Assembly (NCBI GenBank): GCA_038116915.1
Contig: JAYOEU010000036.1
Location: forward strand, 1 to 29,416
Length of the DNA: 29,416 nt
Direction: 5' to 3'
From: JADHLJ01 sp038116915
Lineage (GTDB): Bacteria; Pseudomonadota; Alphaproteobacteria; Thalassobaculales; Thalassobaculaceae
The notes beneath the pieces are model-generated. The model was not told the DNA's origin. It saw only the letters and a program-made list of their open reading frames with translations, and did no database searches. Shown piece after piece: positions 1-7,939 of the stretch (its first letter is position 1; each line of letters starts with the position of its first letter). The position numbers and the translations under genes were made by a program.

Positions 1-7
1 TGTCGGT

Positions 8-637
8 GTGTTAACCAGGCCTCGCTCGTTTTTTCGTTTCGGTGGGGGGGGGCCCCCCGGTGGGGGCCCCCCCCCGACGCTCGTCATACGCGCGATCGGG
101 CCGGCCCTGCGTTTTGTTGAGTATGTTCTGGTCTCGTGTTCGGTGCTGGTCATTCTGTTCATCGCTTTCTTCGTGGGTGCGGAAGTGATGATGCGGTACC
201 TGTTCAACTCGCCGATTCCCGCGCATCTCGAGCTTTCCGAACTGATGATGCCGGTGATCGTATTCCTTGCGTTCTCCTATACCCAGGCGACGCATGGCCA
301 TGTGGGCATGGATCTGTTGACCGATATGCTGCCCAAGCGCGGTGAAAGGTTCATGGGTATCGCGACCCGGCTGGTCAGCCTCTTCATCTGCGCGGTAATC
401 GGCTATTTCAGTCTGAAAGCGACTTATCAGCTTTGGCTGTATGACGACGTGACCATGTCGCCGCCCTACTTCAAGACATGGCCGGCCGCGGCCGCGATTC
501 CGCTCGGATACATCCTGATTTCCCTCAGGATGTATATCCAACTGTTGCACCTGATATCGCCGGACCGGTTCCCCGCTTATGAGCCACACGATGCCGATCT
601 GTACACGGCGGATGACCATCCCTCAGGGGTTGAGTGA
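8..637 (+). CDS. dctQ: TRAP transporter small permease, DctQ family
   Basis: This is the small integral-membrane subunit of a TRAP transporter, which works with a DctM subunit and a periplasmic DctP binding protein to import organic anions using the sodium gradient. The recognisable family sequence starts near residue 27 (AIGPALRFVEYVLV) and holds four hydrophobic segments and the family-like stretch VGAEVMMRYLFNSP. The large permease follows after 30 nt, so the two form an operon; the binding-protein gene is probably upstream, outside the window. The start is uncertain: the frame opens at a GTG at the window edge and its first 25 residues are encoded by a run of G and C (positions 42-75) that gives an FGGGGPPGGGPPP-like tract not typical of the family. 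The true start may lie upstream or the tract may contain an assembly error. The family call is secure; the substrate cannot be told. Confidence 0.85.
   Translation: MLTRPRSFFRFGGGGPPGGGPPPTLVIRAIGPALRFVEYVLVSCSVLVILFIAFFVGAEVMMRYLFNSPIPAHLELSELMMPVIVFLAFSYTQATHGHVGMDLLTDMLPKRGERFMGIATRLVSLFICAVIGYFSLKATYQLWLYDDVTMSPPYFKTWPAAAAIPLGYILISLRMYIQLLHLISPDRFPAYEPHDADLYTADDHPSGVE
42..75. repeat. G/C homopolymer block with self-complementary runs
   Basis: Within 34 bases there are runs of nine G (44-52), six C (53-58), five G (62-66) and nine C (67-75). The block can fold on itself as a G:C hairpin and lies inside the apparent N-terminal coding part of dctQ. Such runs are prone to slippage and to sequencing error; they may be an assembly artefact close to a contig end. 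Confidence 0.8.
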
Positions 638-667
638 CCTCGAACATTTCTTCATGAAAGAATCGAC

Positions 668-1972
668 ATGAACGTGGATCCCGTAACGCTCGGTTTCCTC
701 TCGCTGCTCGCCCTGACGGCTTTCCTGTTCTCGGGCATGCGGATCGCCTTTGCGACGGCGATTTGCGGTTTTATCGGGCTTTGGATGATGCGCGGCTATG
801 GCCCGGCATCAGCGCTATCCGTGCAGACCATCTTCGGCCATGTGGTCAACTATAACCTCTTGGTCCTGCCGCTCTTCGTGATGATGGGCTTTTTCGCCTA
901 TTACGCGGGGATCACGCGGGATCTGTATTTCGCGGCCAAACAGTGGTTCGGTCATCTGCCGGGCGGCCTTGCAATCGCGACGATCGTCGGTGCCGCCGGT
1001 TTCGCCGCCGGTTGTGGTGCTTCCACCGCGTCCGCCGCCGTGGTCGGCCGGATCGCGTTGCCGGAACTCAAGAAGTACGGCTATGACGACAAGGTTTCGA
1101 CCGGTTGTGTTGCGGCCGGCGGCACCATGGCATCAATGATTCCGCCCTCGGTGCTAATGGTCGTGTACGGTTTCATAGCCGAGGAATCGATCGGCGCCTT
1201 GCTCCTCGCCGGCATCATTCCAGGCCTGCTGGAGGCGTTTTCCTACGCCATCATGCTGCTGATCCGGTTCAAGATTAACCCTGAACTTGGCCCGCCGCTG
1301 CCGCGCGCTCCTTTGAAGGAGCGCTTTAAATCCCTCAAGGGGGTTTGGGGGATGATGGTTCTTATCCTCATCGTCATGGGCAGCATGTATACCGGAATCG
1401 CGACGCCCACCGAAGCGGCCGGTGTCGGGGCGCTTGGCGCGCTGGCTTGTGCGTTGCCCCGGATCACATGGAAAAACTTCTGGGCCTCGATGACCGAGAC
1501 GGCGCGTACCACCGGACTGATCTTCGCAATCGTCGCCGGCGTGCTGATCTACGTGCACTTCCTCGGCTTCACCCATATGCCCGAGGCGATTTCCAACTAT
1601 ATCGTCCACCTGGATATGCACCCGACCCTGGTGCTGATCCTGATCCTGTGCATGTACCTGGTCCTGGGTATGTTCCTGGACGGTATCGGCATGATCCTGC
1701 TGACGGTGCCGATCATTCTGCCGACCATTCAGACGCTGGGCATCCATCCCATCGTCTTCGGCGTGCTGGTGGTCCGGATGGTCGAGATCGGGCTGATCAC
1801 GCCGCCGGTCGGGCTCAATGTCTATGTGCTGCGAGGCGTGGCACCAACCGTTTCCATGGGGGACATGTTCCGGGGATGCGGCTGGTTCGTGTTCGTCGAC
1901 GTGATCAATGTCGCGATCCTGATCGCTTTCCCGCAGATGATCCTGCTGATCCCGGAAACCATGCTGAAGTAA
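668..1972 (+). CDS. dctM: TRAP transporter large permease, DctM family
   Basis: This is the large membrane subunit of the TRAP transporter and forms the translocation channel. At 434 residues it is normal length for the family and is hydrophobic throughout. Family hallmarks seen are LPLFVMMGFFAYYAGI near residue 70, the GAAGFAAGCGASTASAAVVG stretch, GGTMASMIPPSVLMVVYG, and the C-terminal VRMVEIGLITPPVGLNVYVL. The start ATG at 668 lies 30 nt after the dctQ stop, so the genes are co-transcribed and probably translationally linked. It is about 43 residues-for-residue similar in layout to the second DctM in this window but clearly a different paralogue. The gene ends just before a strong hairpin shared with the convergent gene. 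Confidence 0.95.
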   Translation: MNVDPVTLGFLSLLALTAFLFSGMRIAFATAICGFIGLWMMRGYGPASALSVQTIFGHVVNYNLLVLPLFVMMGFFAYYAGITRDLYFAAKQWFGHLPGGLAIATIVGAAGFAAGCGASTASAAVVGRIALPELKKYGYDDKVSTGCVAAGGTMASMIPPSVLMVVYGFIAEESIGALLLAGIIPGLLEAFSYAIMLLIRFKINPELGPPLPRAPLKERFKSLKGVWGMMVLILIVMGSMYTGIATPTEAAGVGALGALACALPRITWKNFWASMTETARTTGLIFAIVAGVLIYVHFLGFTHMPEAISNYIVHLDMHPTLVLILILCMYLVLGMFLDGIGMILLTVPIILPTIQTLGIHPIVFGVLVVRMVEIGLITPPVGLNVYVLRGVAPTVSMGDMFRGCGWFVFVDVINVAILIAFPQMILLIPETMLK

Positions 1973-2007
1973 GTGCGGGAAAAGTTTGGTGCCTCGAAAG
2001 TGTCCTG

Positions 2008-2027
2008 CGGCCGGTGCGAACCGGCCG
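2008..2027. terminator. Hairpin between convergent dctM and GFA-family gene
   Basis: A perfect 8-bp stem (2008-2015 with 2020-2027, CGGCCGGT/ACCGGCCG) closes a GCGA loop. It sits between the dctM stop and the GFA-family stop, touching the latter. There is no clear T-tract on either side, so it may protect the 3' ends or act as a weak bidirectional terminator. Confidence 0.5.
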
Positions 2028-2501
2028 TCAGGATTCGAGCCCGAGCCGTTTGTGCCAGTCGGCGATCGATTCAGACGGGTAGTGCTCGAAATGCCGGTCG
2101 TCCGCTCCCGAAGCGACCGCGACCCATGACGCCTTCGAGGACAGCATCAGATGGGTGCGCTCCGGCGGCGTCGGAAGGTCGGTATCGATTGCCGACGCGA
2201 AGGGGTGGATCAGCTCCGGCCAGCGCGGGTCCCAGAGCCAGAGAGCGCTGCCGCAGGTTCCGCAAAAGTGCCGCTTTGCCGGACTGACCTCGCCGGTTCC
2301 GATTCTAGCCTGATAGATCCGAAGACAGTCCTCGCCGGTGACCGAAAGGCTGTCGGCGTCGCCGCCAAGATTGATCGCATACCCGCCGCCGCCCGCCGTC
2401 TTCCGGCAGATCGAGCAGTAGCAGAGATTGAAGGGATAGGGGTGCCGGCTCTCCAGTGAAAAGCGGACAGCTCCGCAATGGCATGACCCGTCGAGCTTCA
2501 T
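2028..2501 (-). CDS. GFA-family (CENP-V type) zinc protein
   Basis: This small soluble protein belongs to the glutathione-dependent formaldehyde-activating enzyme / CENP-V fold family. The sequence begins MKLDGSCHCGAVRF, with zinc ligands in CHCG (near residue 8), in CYCSICRK (near residue 30) and in HFCGTCGSALW (near residue 80), as the family requires. I chose the ATG at 2501 because a strong AGGAGG-type ribosome site lies just upstream and the family motif follows directly; the open frame extends 11 codons further upstream without support. The length of 157 residues is usual. It converges on the first TRAP operon and lies downstream of the second one. Most members have no proven reaction; a role in formaldehyde detoxification should not be assumed. 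Confidence 0.88.
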   Translation of the reverse strand: MKLDGSCHCGAVRFSLESRHPYPFNLCYCSICRKTAGGGGYAINLGGDADSLSVTGEDCLRIYQARIGTGEVSPAKRHFCGTCGSALWLWDPRWPELIHPFASAIDTDLPTPPERTHLMLSSKASWVAVASGADDRHFEHYPSESIADWHKRLGLES

Positions 2502-2532
2502 TCCCTCCACCTCCTCTTTAAAGCATCCTTCC

Positions 2533-2568
2533 AAAGCAAACCGGCCCGCTCGATAGGGAGCGGGCCGG
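2533..2568 (-). terminator. Rho-independent terminator after the second dctM
   Basis: Read on the minus strand, an 11-bp perfect stem (2541-2551 with 2558-2568) is followed by TTTGCTTT. It lies 22 nt after the stop of the second dctM and before the GFA-family start, so it should end the TRAP operon. Confidence 0.75.
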
Positions 2569-2590
2569 CTGCAACGATATCGGATCGTGA

Positions 2591-3892
2591 TTAGCTGTTC
2601 ACAAGGTTCGGCAACCAGAGAACGATCTCGGGTACCGCCAGGAACAGCGCGATGGTCGCCGCGTCGGCGAGGAAGAATGGTCCGATCCCCCGGAACACGT
2701 CACCAAGCGGGATATCCGGCCTGACCGCGGACACGACATAACAGTTGAGGCCGACCGGCGGCGTGATCAGACACACCTCGCACATCTTCACGACGATGAT
2801 GCCGAACCAGATCGGATCATACCCAAGCGCGATGACGGCGGGATGCACCACCGGCAAGGTCAACAGCAGCATTCCGATCGCATCCATGAACATGCCGAGC
2901 ACGGCATAGCCCAGAAGGATGAAGATCATGATCATCACCGGCGGGAAATCCAGGGTGACGATCCACTCCGCGAAGGCCACCGGCAAGCCGGCATAGCCAA
3001 GGAAACGCACGAAGATCAGCACGCCCCAGATCAGCGCGAAGATCATCACCGTCAGCTTGGCGGTTTCCAGCAGGGCTTCCTTGAGCGATGCCCATTTCAT
3101 GCCCTTGGCCAGAGCGACCACCAGAACCACGAACGCGCCCAGGGCGCCGGCCTCTGTCGGGGTCGCGGTGCCGGAATACATGGAATAGAAGATCACCGCG
3201 ACGACCACGAAAATCGGGATCGTGCCGGGGATGCTCGCCAACTTCTCGTTCAACGAGGAATGCGGCAGAGCGCGCCCCAAATGTGGTTTCCACATGCACT
3301 GACCGACGATCAGGATGGCATAGATGATCGCCGAGACAACGCCGGGCAGGAAGCCGGCGAGGATCAAGGTGCCGACCGATTCCTCGACGATGATCGCGTA
3401 GATCACCAGGATCGCGCTTGGCGGAATCAGCGAGGCAAGCGTTCCGCCCGCGGCAACCACGCCGGCGGCGAGCCTCCTGTCGTAGTTATGATCCAGCATG
3501 TGCGGGATCGCGACCCGGCTGAACACCGCCGCCGTGGCCGTGCTGGCGCCGGAAACTGCGGCGAAGCCCGCCGTCGCGAAGACACTGGCGACCGCCAGAC
3601 CTCCGGGCACCCATCCCCACCAGGCGGTGGCGGCTCTGAACAGCGAGTGGGTCAAGCCACCGTGATAGGCGATGAAGCCGATCAGGATGAACATCGGCAG
3701 CACGCTGAGCGCGTAGTTGATTGATTTGGAATGCGGCACGGTGCCGGTGATGCCGGCGCCGGCTTGCCAGCCGATGATCGCCACCGTGCCGAGCATGCCG
3801 ACCAGGGCCGCGACCACGAAAACCCGGACGCCGCCAAACACCATGATGAGAAGCGCGATGGTCCCGACCAGGCCAACGGTAAATTCACTCAT
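2591..3892 (-). CDS. dctM: TRAP transporter large permease, DctM family (second system)
   Basis: This is the channel-forming large subunit of the second TRAP transporter, 433 residues long and hydrophobic throughout. Family features include YALSVLPMFILIGFIAYHGG near residue 60, the FAAVSGASTATAAVFSR region, GGTLASLIPPSAILVIYAI, and the terminal CEVCLITPPVGLNCYVV. Its start codon overlaps the stop of the upstream dctQ by 4 nt (ATGA), so translation is coupled. It is the last gene of a dctP-dctQ-dctM operon and is followed by a strong terminator. The substrate cannot be told from sequence; it is a distinct paralogue of the DctM at 668-1972, so the two systems probably carry different solutes. 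Confidence 0.95.
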   Translation of the reverse strand: MSEFTVGLVGTIALLIMVFGGVRVFVVAALVGMLGTVAIIGWQAGAGITGTVPHSKSINYALSVLPMFILIGFIAYHGGLTHSLFRAATAWWGWVPGGLAVASVFATAGFAAVSGASTATAAVFSRVAIPHMLDHNYDRRLAAGVVAAGGTLASLIPPSAILVIYAIIVEESVGTLILAGFLPGVVSAIIYAILIVGQCMWKPHLGRALPHSSLNEKLASIPGTIPIFVVVAVIFYSMYSGTATPTEAGALGAFVVLVVALAKGMKWASLKEALLETAKLTVMIFALIWGVLIFVRFLGYAGLPVAFAEWIVTLDFPPVMIMIFILLGYAVLGMFMDAIGMLLLTLPVVHPAVIALGYDPIWFGIIVVKMCEVCLITPPVGLNCYVVSAVRPDIPLGDVFRGIGPFFLADAATIALFLAVPEIVLWLPNLVNS

Positions 3893-4554
3893 CGCCGGAG
3901 CCCTCCTGTGCTGACGATATCCACTTTCTCCTCCTCGCCGGCGAGACCCGCATCGATTTCATGCTGGGCTTGCTCGTCGACGGATTCGATAAGCGGCACG
4001 GCGATCGGTTCGGCATCGGGATTCAGGAACAACCGCGTGAAACCGGCGAGTTGTATCAGTAGCCGAATGTTCAGGCTTAGAAACGCGAAGGCAACCAGCA
4101 GTTTGCCGGGCCAGATCGGAAGCTCGATATCGATCGAGGAGTCGCCGATATTCCATGCCCTCAGGAAGTGCGTATAGGCGTACCACATGAGCACGGCGCA
4201 GATGAACAGCGCGAGGACGGTTCCGATGATCTCCAGGCCCCAAAGCAGCCGGCCCCTGAACCGCCCGATAATGAATTCCATCCGCACATGGCCGCCCAGC
4301 CTTTGTGTGTAGGCGATGCTGAGGAAGGCGAAGACCGCCATCGCGAACTCGACCCAGTCCACATAGCCGCGCACCGGCAAATTAAAGGCCTTGCGGCCGA
4401 CAACCTGAACCACTGCCAACAGCATCAGGAAAAGGATGAGAAAGGCCGATGTCAGGTTGAAAGAGCTTTCGATCTTGAACACGAACTCATCAACCGATGC
4501 CAGCATTCTGGCCCCGGGCGAGAGGTGTGAACGATCGGTATCCGAAGTCGCCAT
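3889..4554 (-). CDS. dctQ: TRAP transporter small permease, DctQ family (second system)
   Basis: This is the small membrane subunit of the second TRAP transporter, 221 residues. After a polar N-terminal arm of about 30 residues come four hydrophobic segments, with the family stretch VVGRKAFNLPVRGYVDWVEF near residue 50 and RLGGHVRMEFIIGRF near residue 85. A polar, acidic C-terminal tail of about 45 residues is longer than usual. It overlaps dctM by 4 nt and follows dctP after a gap that holds a terminator-like hairpin, a common arrangement in TRAP operons that makes the binding protein more abundant than the permease. The family call is secure. Confidence 0.9.
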   Translation of the reverse strand: MATSDTDRSHLSPGARMLASVDEFVFKIESSFNLTSAFLILFLMLLAVVQVVGRKAFNLPVRGYVDWVEFAMAVFAFLSIAYTQRLGGHVRMEFIIGRFRGRLLWGLEIIGTVLALFICAVLMWYAYTHFLRAWNIGDSSIDIELPIWPGKLLVAFAFLSLNIRLLIQLAGFTRLFLNPDAEPIAVPLIESVDEQAQHEIDAGLAGEEEKVDIVSTGGLRR

Positions 4555-4582
4555 CGCGAACCACCATTTTCATGGAACAGAG

Positions 4583-4615
4583 AAAAAGCCGCCGGACACA
4601 TGCGTGTGTCCGGCG
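4583..4615 (-). terminator. Intra-operon hairpin between dctP and dctQ
   Basis: On the minus strand a perfect 11-bp stem (4605-4615 with 4590-4600), with a 4-nt loop, is followed by GGC and TTTTT (4583-4587). It lies 31 nt after the dctP stop and before the dctQ start. It probably acts as a partial terminator or 3' stabiliser that raises the DctP:DctQM ratio. Confidence 0.75.
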
Positions 4616-4645
4616 ACCTTGATAGGCATTTTCAAGAGATGGCGA

Positions 4646-5695
4646 TCAGCTGCCCTTGGCCGCGCTGAGAACCAGATCCAGCAGTTCTTGTGCCGGAATG
4701 TCACCCTTGTTTTCCGCGACCCACTCGTTCCAGAGCGGCTCGCCGCCAATACGCCGGAACTCGGCCATCTCGTTCTCAGGAATGGTGACCGCCTTCAGAT
4801 TCGGGTTTTCGGCCCATTTCTTGATGTTGATGGCGTCCTTTTCCTTGTAAGCGGCCTTCTGCGCCTCGACGGCGCCGGGAATCAGATCCTCAAGCAGTTT
4901 CTTGTACTGATCCGGAAGCACCTCGTAGGAATCGGCGTTGAACACGATCGGGCAGTTCACCGTGCCGAGGGCCATGTTGGTGGTGTACCAATCGGCGATC
5001 TCGTCCAGCTTGTAGGCCGCGAAAGTGTAGGTGTACGGGAAGCCGATCGCGTCGACCGTGCCGCGCTGCAGCGCGGTATAGGTCTCGGAAGCCGGAACCG
5101 TGGTCGGCACCGCGCCGATGGCTTTCGCCGCGCGGCCCATGCCGCCCAGGGCCCGAAGACGCTTGCCCGCGAAGTCCTTCACGCTGGCCGGCGGCGCGCC
5201 CTTACCCATGTATTCGTACTGGGGCAGCACGTTCGGCATGAACAGCACCGCGTTCCAGTTCGCCAAGGCCTTCTTGGCGGCGGGATGGGCATAAACCTTC
5301 TGATGCACCGCGATCATTACGTCCAGGTCGCCGAGCGGCAGGAACGGAAGATCCAGCACGTTGAGCGGCTTGTTCTTGCCTGGATGATACGAGGCGCAGA
5401 ACAGCGCGGCCTCAAAGGCGCCAACGGAGATGCCGTCGAGATTTTCCTTACTCTTCGAGAGCTGTTCGCCATAGAAGAGCTTGATTTCGAAATTGCCGTC
5501 GGTCTTTTCGGACACCGATTTGGAGATGTATTCGAGACCTTCGGTGAATGCGCGGCGCTTGCCCCACAATGAAAGGCGCCAGGTAACTTTCGGCCCCTTG
5601 ACTTCCTGAGCATCAGCCCGGGTCGGCAGACCCGTACTCGTGAGACCGGCGATGCCGAACCCGATGACGCTCAAGGCGATAAGTGTCTTGCGCAT
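4646..5695 (-). CDS. dctP: TRAP transporter substrate-binding protein, DctP family
   Basis: This is the periplasmic solute receptor of the second TRAP transporter. I chose the ATG at 5695 because it is followed at once by a signal peptide (MRKTLIALSV, hydrophobic core to about residue 20, likely cleavage after RADA near residue 29) and preceded by a GGGAAGGA ribosome site; the frame runs 35 codons further upstream without support. The mature part shows the DctP fold sequence: WRLSLWGKRRAF near residue 40, the spine GEQLSKSKENLDGISVGAFE near residue 76, and GKRLRALGGMG near residue 178, where a conserved arginine binds the substrate carboxylate. The 349-residue length is normal. It heads the dctPQM operon and diverges from an AidB-like gene. 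The ligand is unknown. Confidence 0.93.
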   Translation of the reverse strand: MRKTLIALSVIGFGIAGLTSTGLPTRADAQEVKGPKVTWRLSLWGKRRAFTEGLEYISKSVSEKTDGNFEIKLFYGEQLSKSKENLDGISVGAFEAALFCASYHPGKNKPLNVLDLPFLPLGDLDVMIAVHQKVYAHPAAKKALANWNAVLFMPNVLPQYEYMGKGAPPASVKDFAGKRLRALGGMGRAAKAIGAVPTTVPASETYTALQRGTVDAIGFPYTYTFAAYKLDEIADWYTTNMALGTVNCPIVFNADSYEVLPDQYKKLLEDLIPGAVEAQKAAYKEKDAINIKKWAENPNLKAVTIPENEMAEFRRIGGEPLWNEWVAENKGDIPAQELLDLVLSAAKGS

Positions 5696-5809
5696 GGTGT
5701 TGATCCTTCCCTGCCGTGACGCAATTCGTTTGTCTTCATTGGCCGATGATTCATCCCCGGCCATTCGCAACTGTGCCCCAACATAGCCTCCGAGTGGCAT
5801 AACGGCAAC

Positions 5810-5844
5810 TTTCGATCAAAAACAACACAGCGGCGTGATCGAAA
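5810..5844. promoter_or_regulatory. Inverted repeat in the dctP / acyl-CoA dehydrogenase divergent region
   Basis: Two perfect 9-bp arms, TTTCGATCA (5810-5818) and TGATCGAAA (5836-5844), face each other with 17 nt between. They lie within the 242-bp gap between the divergent dctP and AidB-like starts, 94 nt before the latter. The spacing fits a dimeric regulator. No regulator gene is adjacent. Confidence 0.45.
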
Positions 5845-5937
5845 TGGCCGCGCGCGGGCCTATCTTTCGCCGTGAATCGGGCGCAGGATCGGCAAAATTG
5901 CAACGTTCCGGTTCGAGCCGGCCGGAAGGGAGACGAC

Positions 5938-7683
5938 ATGTCCGAAACCATTGAAGATCAGGTCGCGCCGGATTGCCGGGGCGCCAACTTCTTTGAGATC
6001 GACAGGGATATCGACGGCTTGTCGGAATTGTATCTGCCGGCGGATCTGCGGGAGCATTTGAGGCCGCATTATTTGCGCATGGGCGCGCTCGCCGGCGGCC
6101 GTCTCGATGAACTGGCCGAGGTCGCCGATCGACACCCGCCGATCCTGCATGCGCGGGACCGTTTCGGACGGGATGAGGATTGGATCGAGCATCATCCGGC
6201 CTATAAGGAAATGGAGCGGATCGGATTTCTCGATTTCGGCTTGCAGGCGATGAGCCATCGCGGCGGTGTCCTGGGCTGGCCGGAACCGTTTCCACCGGCG
6301 GCGAAATACATCTTCACCTACCTGTTCACCCAGGCCGAATTCGGGATCATGTGCCCGATCAGCCTGTCCGACACCTCGGCCTATCTGGTGCGCCGTCACG
6401 CCGACCCGGCGCTCAAGGAGAAAATCCTGCCCCGAATGCTCTCGCAGGATGCCGAAACCCTGCTCCGCGGCAGCCAGTTCATGACCGAAAAACAGGCCGG
6501 CTCCGATGTCGGACAGTTGGCGGTCGCGGCGCGGCTGGAGGATGGTGTCTGGCGGCTTTACGGCGACAAATGGTTCTGTTCCCATGCCGACGCGGATGTT
6601 GCCATGATCCTGGCGCGGCCCGAGGGTGCCGGGCCCGGAACCCGGGGGCTCGGTCTGTTCGTGCTGCCCCGCCGTCTGGATGACGGAAGCCGCAACGCGT
6701 ACCGGGTCGTGCGCTTGAAGGACAAGCTCGGCACCCGATCGATGGCCAGCGGCGAGATCGTTCTGAACGGGGCCGAGGCCTGGCCGCTCGGTCAGTTGGA
6801 GAACGGCTTCAAGCAGATCATGGGACAAGTCAACCTGTCGCGCCTCAGCCATGGCGTGCGGGCCGCCGGGATGATGCGGCGCTGCCTCAATGAGGCGCTG
6901 GTCTGCGCGCGCCACCGCCGGGCGTTCGGCGGACCGTTGATGAACCGGCCCATGGTCCGCCGGCAATTGATGAAAATCCTGGTGCCGACCGAGCAGGCCC
7001 TGTCGGTCTCGCTTTTCGCCGCCGATGTCATGGGCGGCGCTAATGCGGGCGACGCGCGGGCCGCGGCGGCGCTGCGCCTGCTTACCCCATTGGTCAAGTT
7101 CCGCGCCTGCCGCGACAATCTGATGGTTGCGACCGCGGCAATGGAGATGCGGGGCGGTACCGGATATATTGAGGAATTCGTGAGCGCCCGTCTGGTCCGC
7201 GATGCCCAGGTCGGGGTGCTTTGGGAGGGGACCAGCAACATCGTCGCGCTGGACGTGATCGACCGGGCCGTCGGCCGCGCCGACGCGCATCTGGCGCTTT
7301 GCGAGATCCTGGAGGAGCGGTTGCTGGCGGTCGATGCGGTCCGGCCCGCGCTCGCGGACGATATCCGGTCCGCCTTCAAGCGGGCCTGCCGGCTGGCCAA
7401 GCGGGTTTCCGACTACGACGATTCAGGCCCGGCGGCGCGCAAGGCGGCGGGGGCGCTCTATCATGCCGCCTCGGCGGGCATTCTTGCCTGGGAAGGCGTC
7501 ATGCTCGGGAAAAAGGGCCGGGGACGCCGCCGCCTGGATATCGCCGATCAGGTGCTGCGTCAGCGGCTTGCTCCGACGGATCCGCTCGGCGAGATCGACG
7601 GGTTGGACGAGGATGACCGGATCGCCCGCGATCTGCTGGCAATGTCCGAAACTGACGGAGCGCTTCGCGGCGCGGCGGAGTAA
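5938..7683 (+). CDS. AidB-like acyl-CoA dehydrogenase family protein
   Basis: This is a flavoprotein of the acyl-CoA dehydrogenase superfamily, closest in layout to AidB: 581 residues rather than the usual 380-400. Seen are MTEKQAGSDV near residue 182, a mid-domain with KWFCSHADAD near 211, KLGTRSMASGEI near 263, RHRRAFGGPL near 326, GGTGYIEEF near 407 and LWEGTSNIVALDV near 428, where the glutamate (E430) matches the catalytic base of the family. A C-terminal helical extension of about 140 residues follows. I chose the ATG at 5938 because of the GGAAGGGAG site before it. E. coli AidB is a stress protein of the alkylation response; the true substrate of this one is unknown. It stands alone, divergent from the TRAP operon, which may link it to catabolism of the imported compound. 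Confidence 0.85.
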   Translation: MSETIEDQVAPDCRGANFFEIDRDIDGLSELYLPADLREHLRPHYLRMGALAGGRLDELAEVADRHPPILHARDRFGRDEDWIEHHPAYKEMERIGFLDFGLQAMSHRGGVLGWPEPFPPAAKYIFTYLFTQAEFGIMCPISLSDTSAYLVRRHADPALKEKILPRMLSQDAETLLRGSQFMTEKQAGSDVGQLAVAARLEDGVWRLYGDKWFCSHADADVAMILARPEGAGPGTRGLGLFVLPRRLDDGSRNAYRVVRLKDKLGTRSMASGEIVLNGAEAWPLGQLENGFKQIMGQVNLSRLSHGVRAAGMMRRCLNEALVCARHRRAFGGPLMNRPMVRRQLMKILVPTEQALSVSLFAADVMGGANAGDARAAAALRLLTPLVKFRACRDNLMVATAAMEMRGGTGYIEEFVSARLVRDAQVGVLWEGTSNIVALDVIDRAVGRADAHLALCEILEERLLAVDAVRPALADDIRSAFKRACRLAKRVSDYDDSGPAARKAAGALYHAASAGILAWEGVMLGKKGRGRRRLDIADQVLRQRLAPTDPLGEIDGLDEDDRIARDLLAMSETDGALRGAAE

Positions 7684-7729
7684 TCGGCCGGTTGGAAGCC
7701 GGATGATCATCTGTCCGGCATGGCGCTAA

Positions 7730-7834
7730 GACCCTTCGAGATGCAGCCCGAGGGCTGCTCCTCAGGGTGAGTTGATTCCGAACCGTTCGCCACTCACCTT
7801 GAGAAGCGTCTCGAGAGCCGCGTCTCGAAGGGTC
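7730..7834. repeat. MITE-like interspersed inverted repeat (105 bp)
   Basis: The element is bounded by perfect 12-bp inverted termini (GACCCTTCGAGA, 7730-7741, and its complement at 7823-7834). Inside, each half carries a further matching part (CTCCTCAGGGTGAG on the left, CTCACCTTGAGAAG on the right), so the whole can fold into one long imperfect hairpin. Elements with the CCCTTCGAGA ... CTCAGGGTGAG signature are widely scattered between genes in many alphaproteobacteria. It lies between the AidB-like gene and dedA, both on the + strand, and may act as a terminator or mRNA stabiliser. No transposase is present. Confidence 0.75.
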
Positions 7835-7939
7835 CCGTCCATCACCGAATTTGAACCGGCCATCGCCGGTTCACGCCGCCGCTTGCCCACGCAAGGCTAC
7901 ATTGCTACACGAAGCCTGAATCCGGCCCGGACGCATCGC

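Noticed and set aside
5860..7290. Long open frame of 476 codons on the - strand opposite the AidB-like gene
   Set aside because: The + strand encodes a clear acyl-CoA dehydrogenase with conserved motifs; the opposite frame has no domain and reflects high-GC codon bias.
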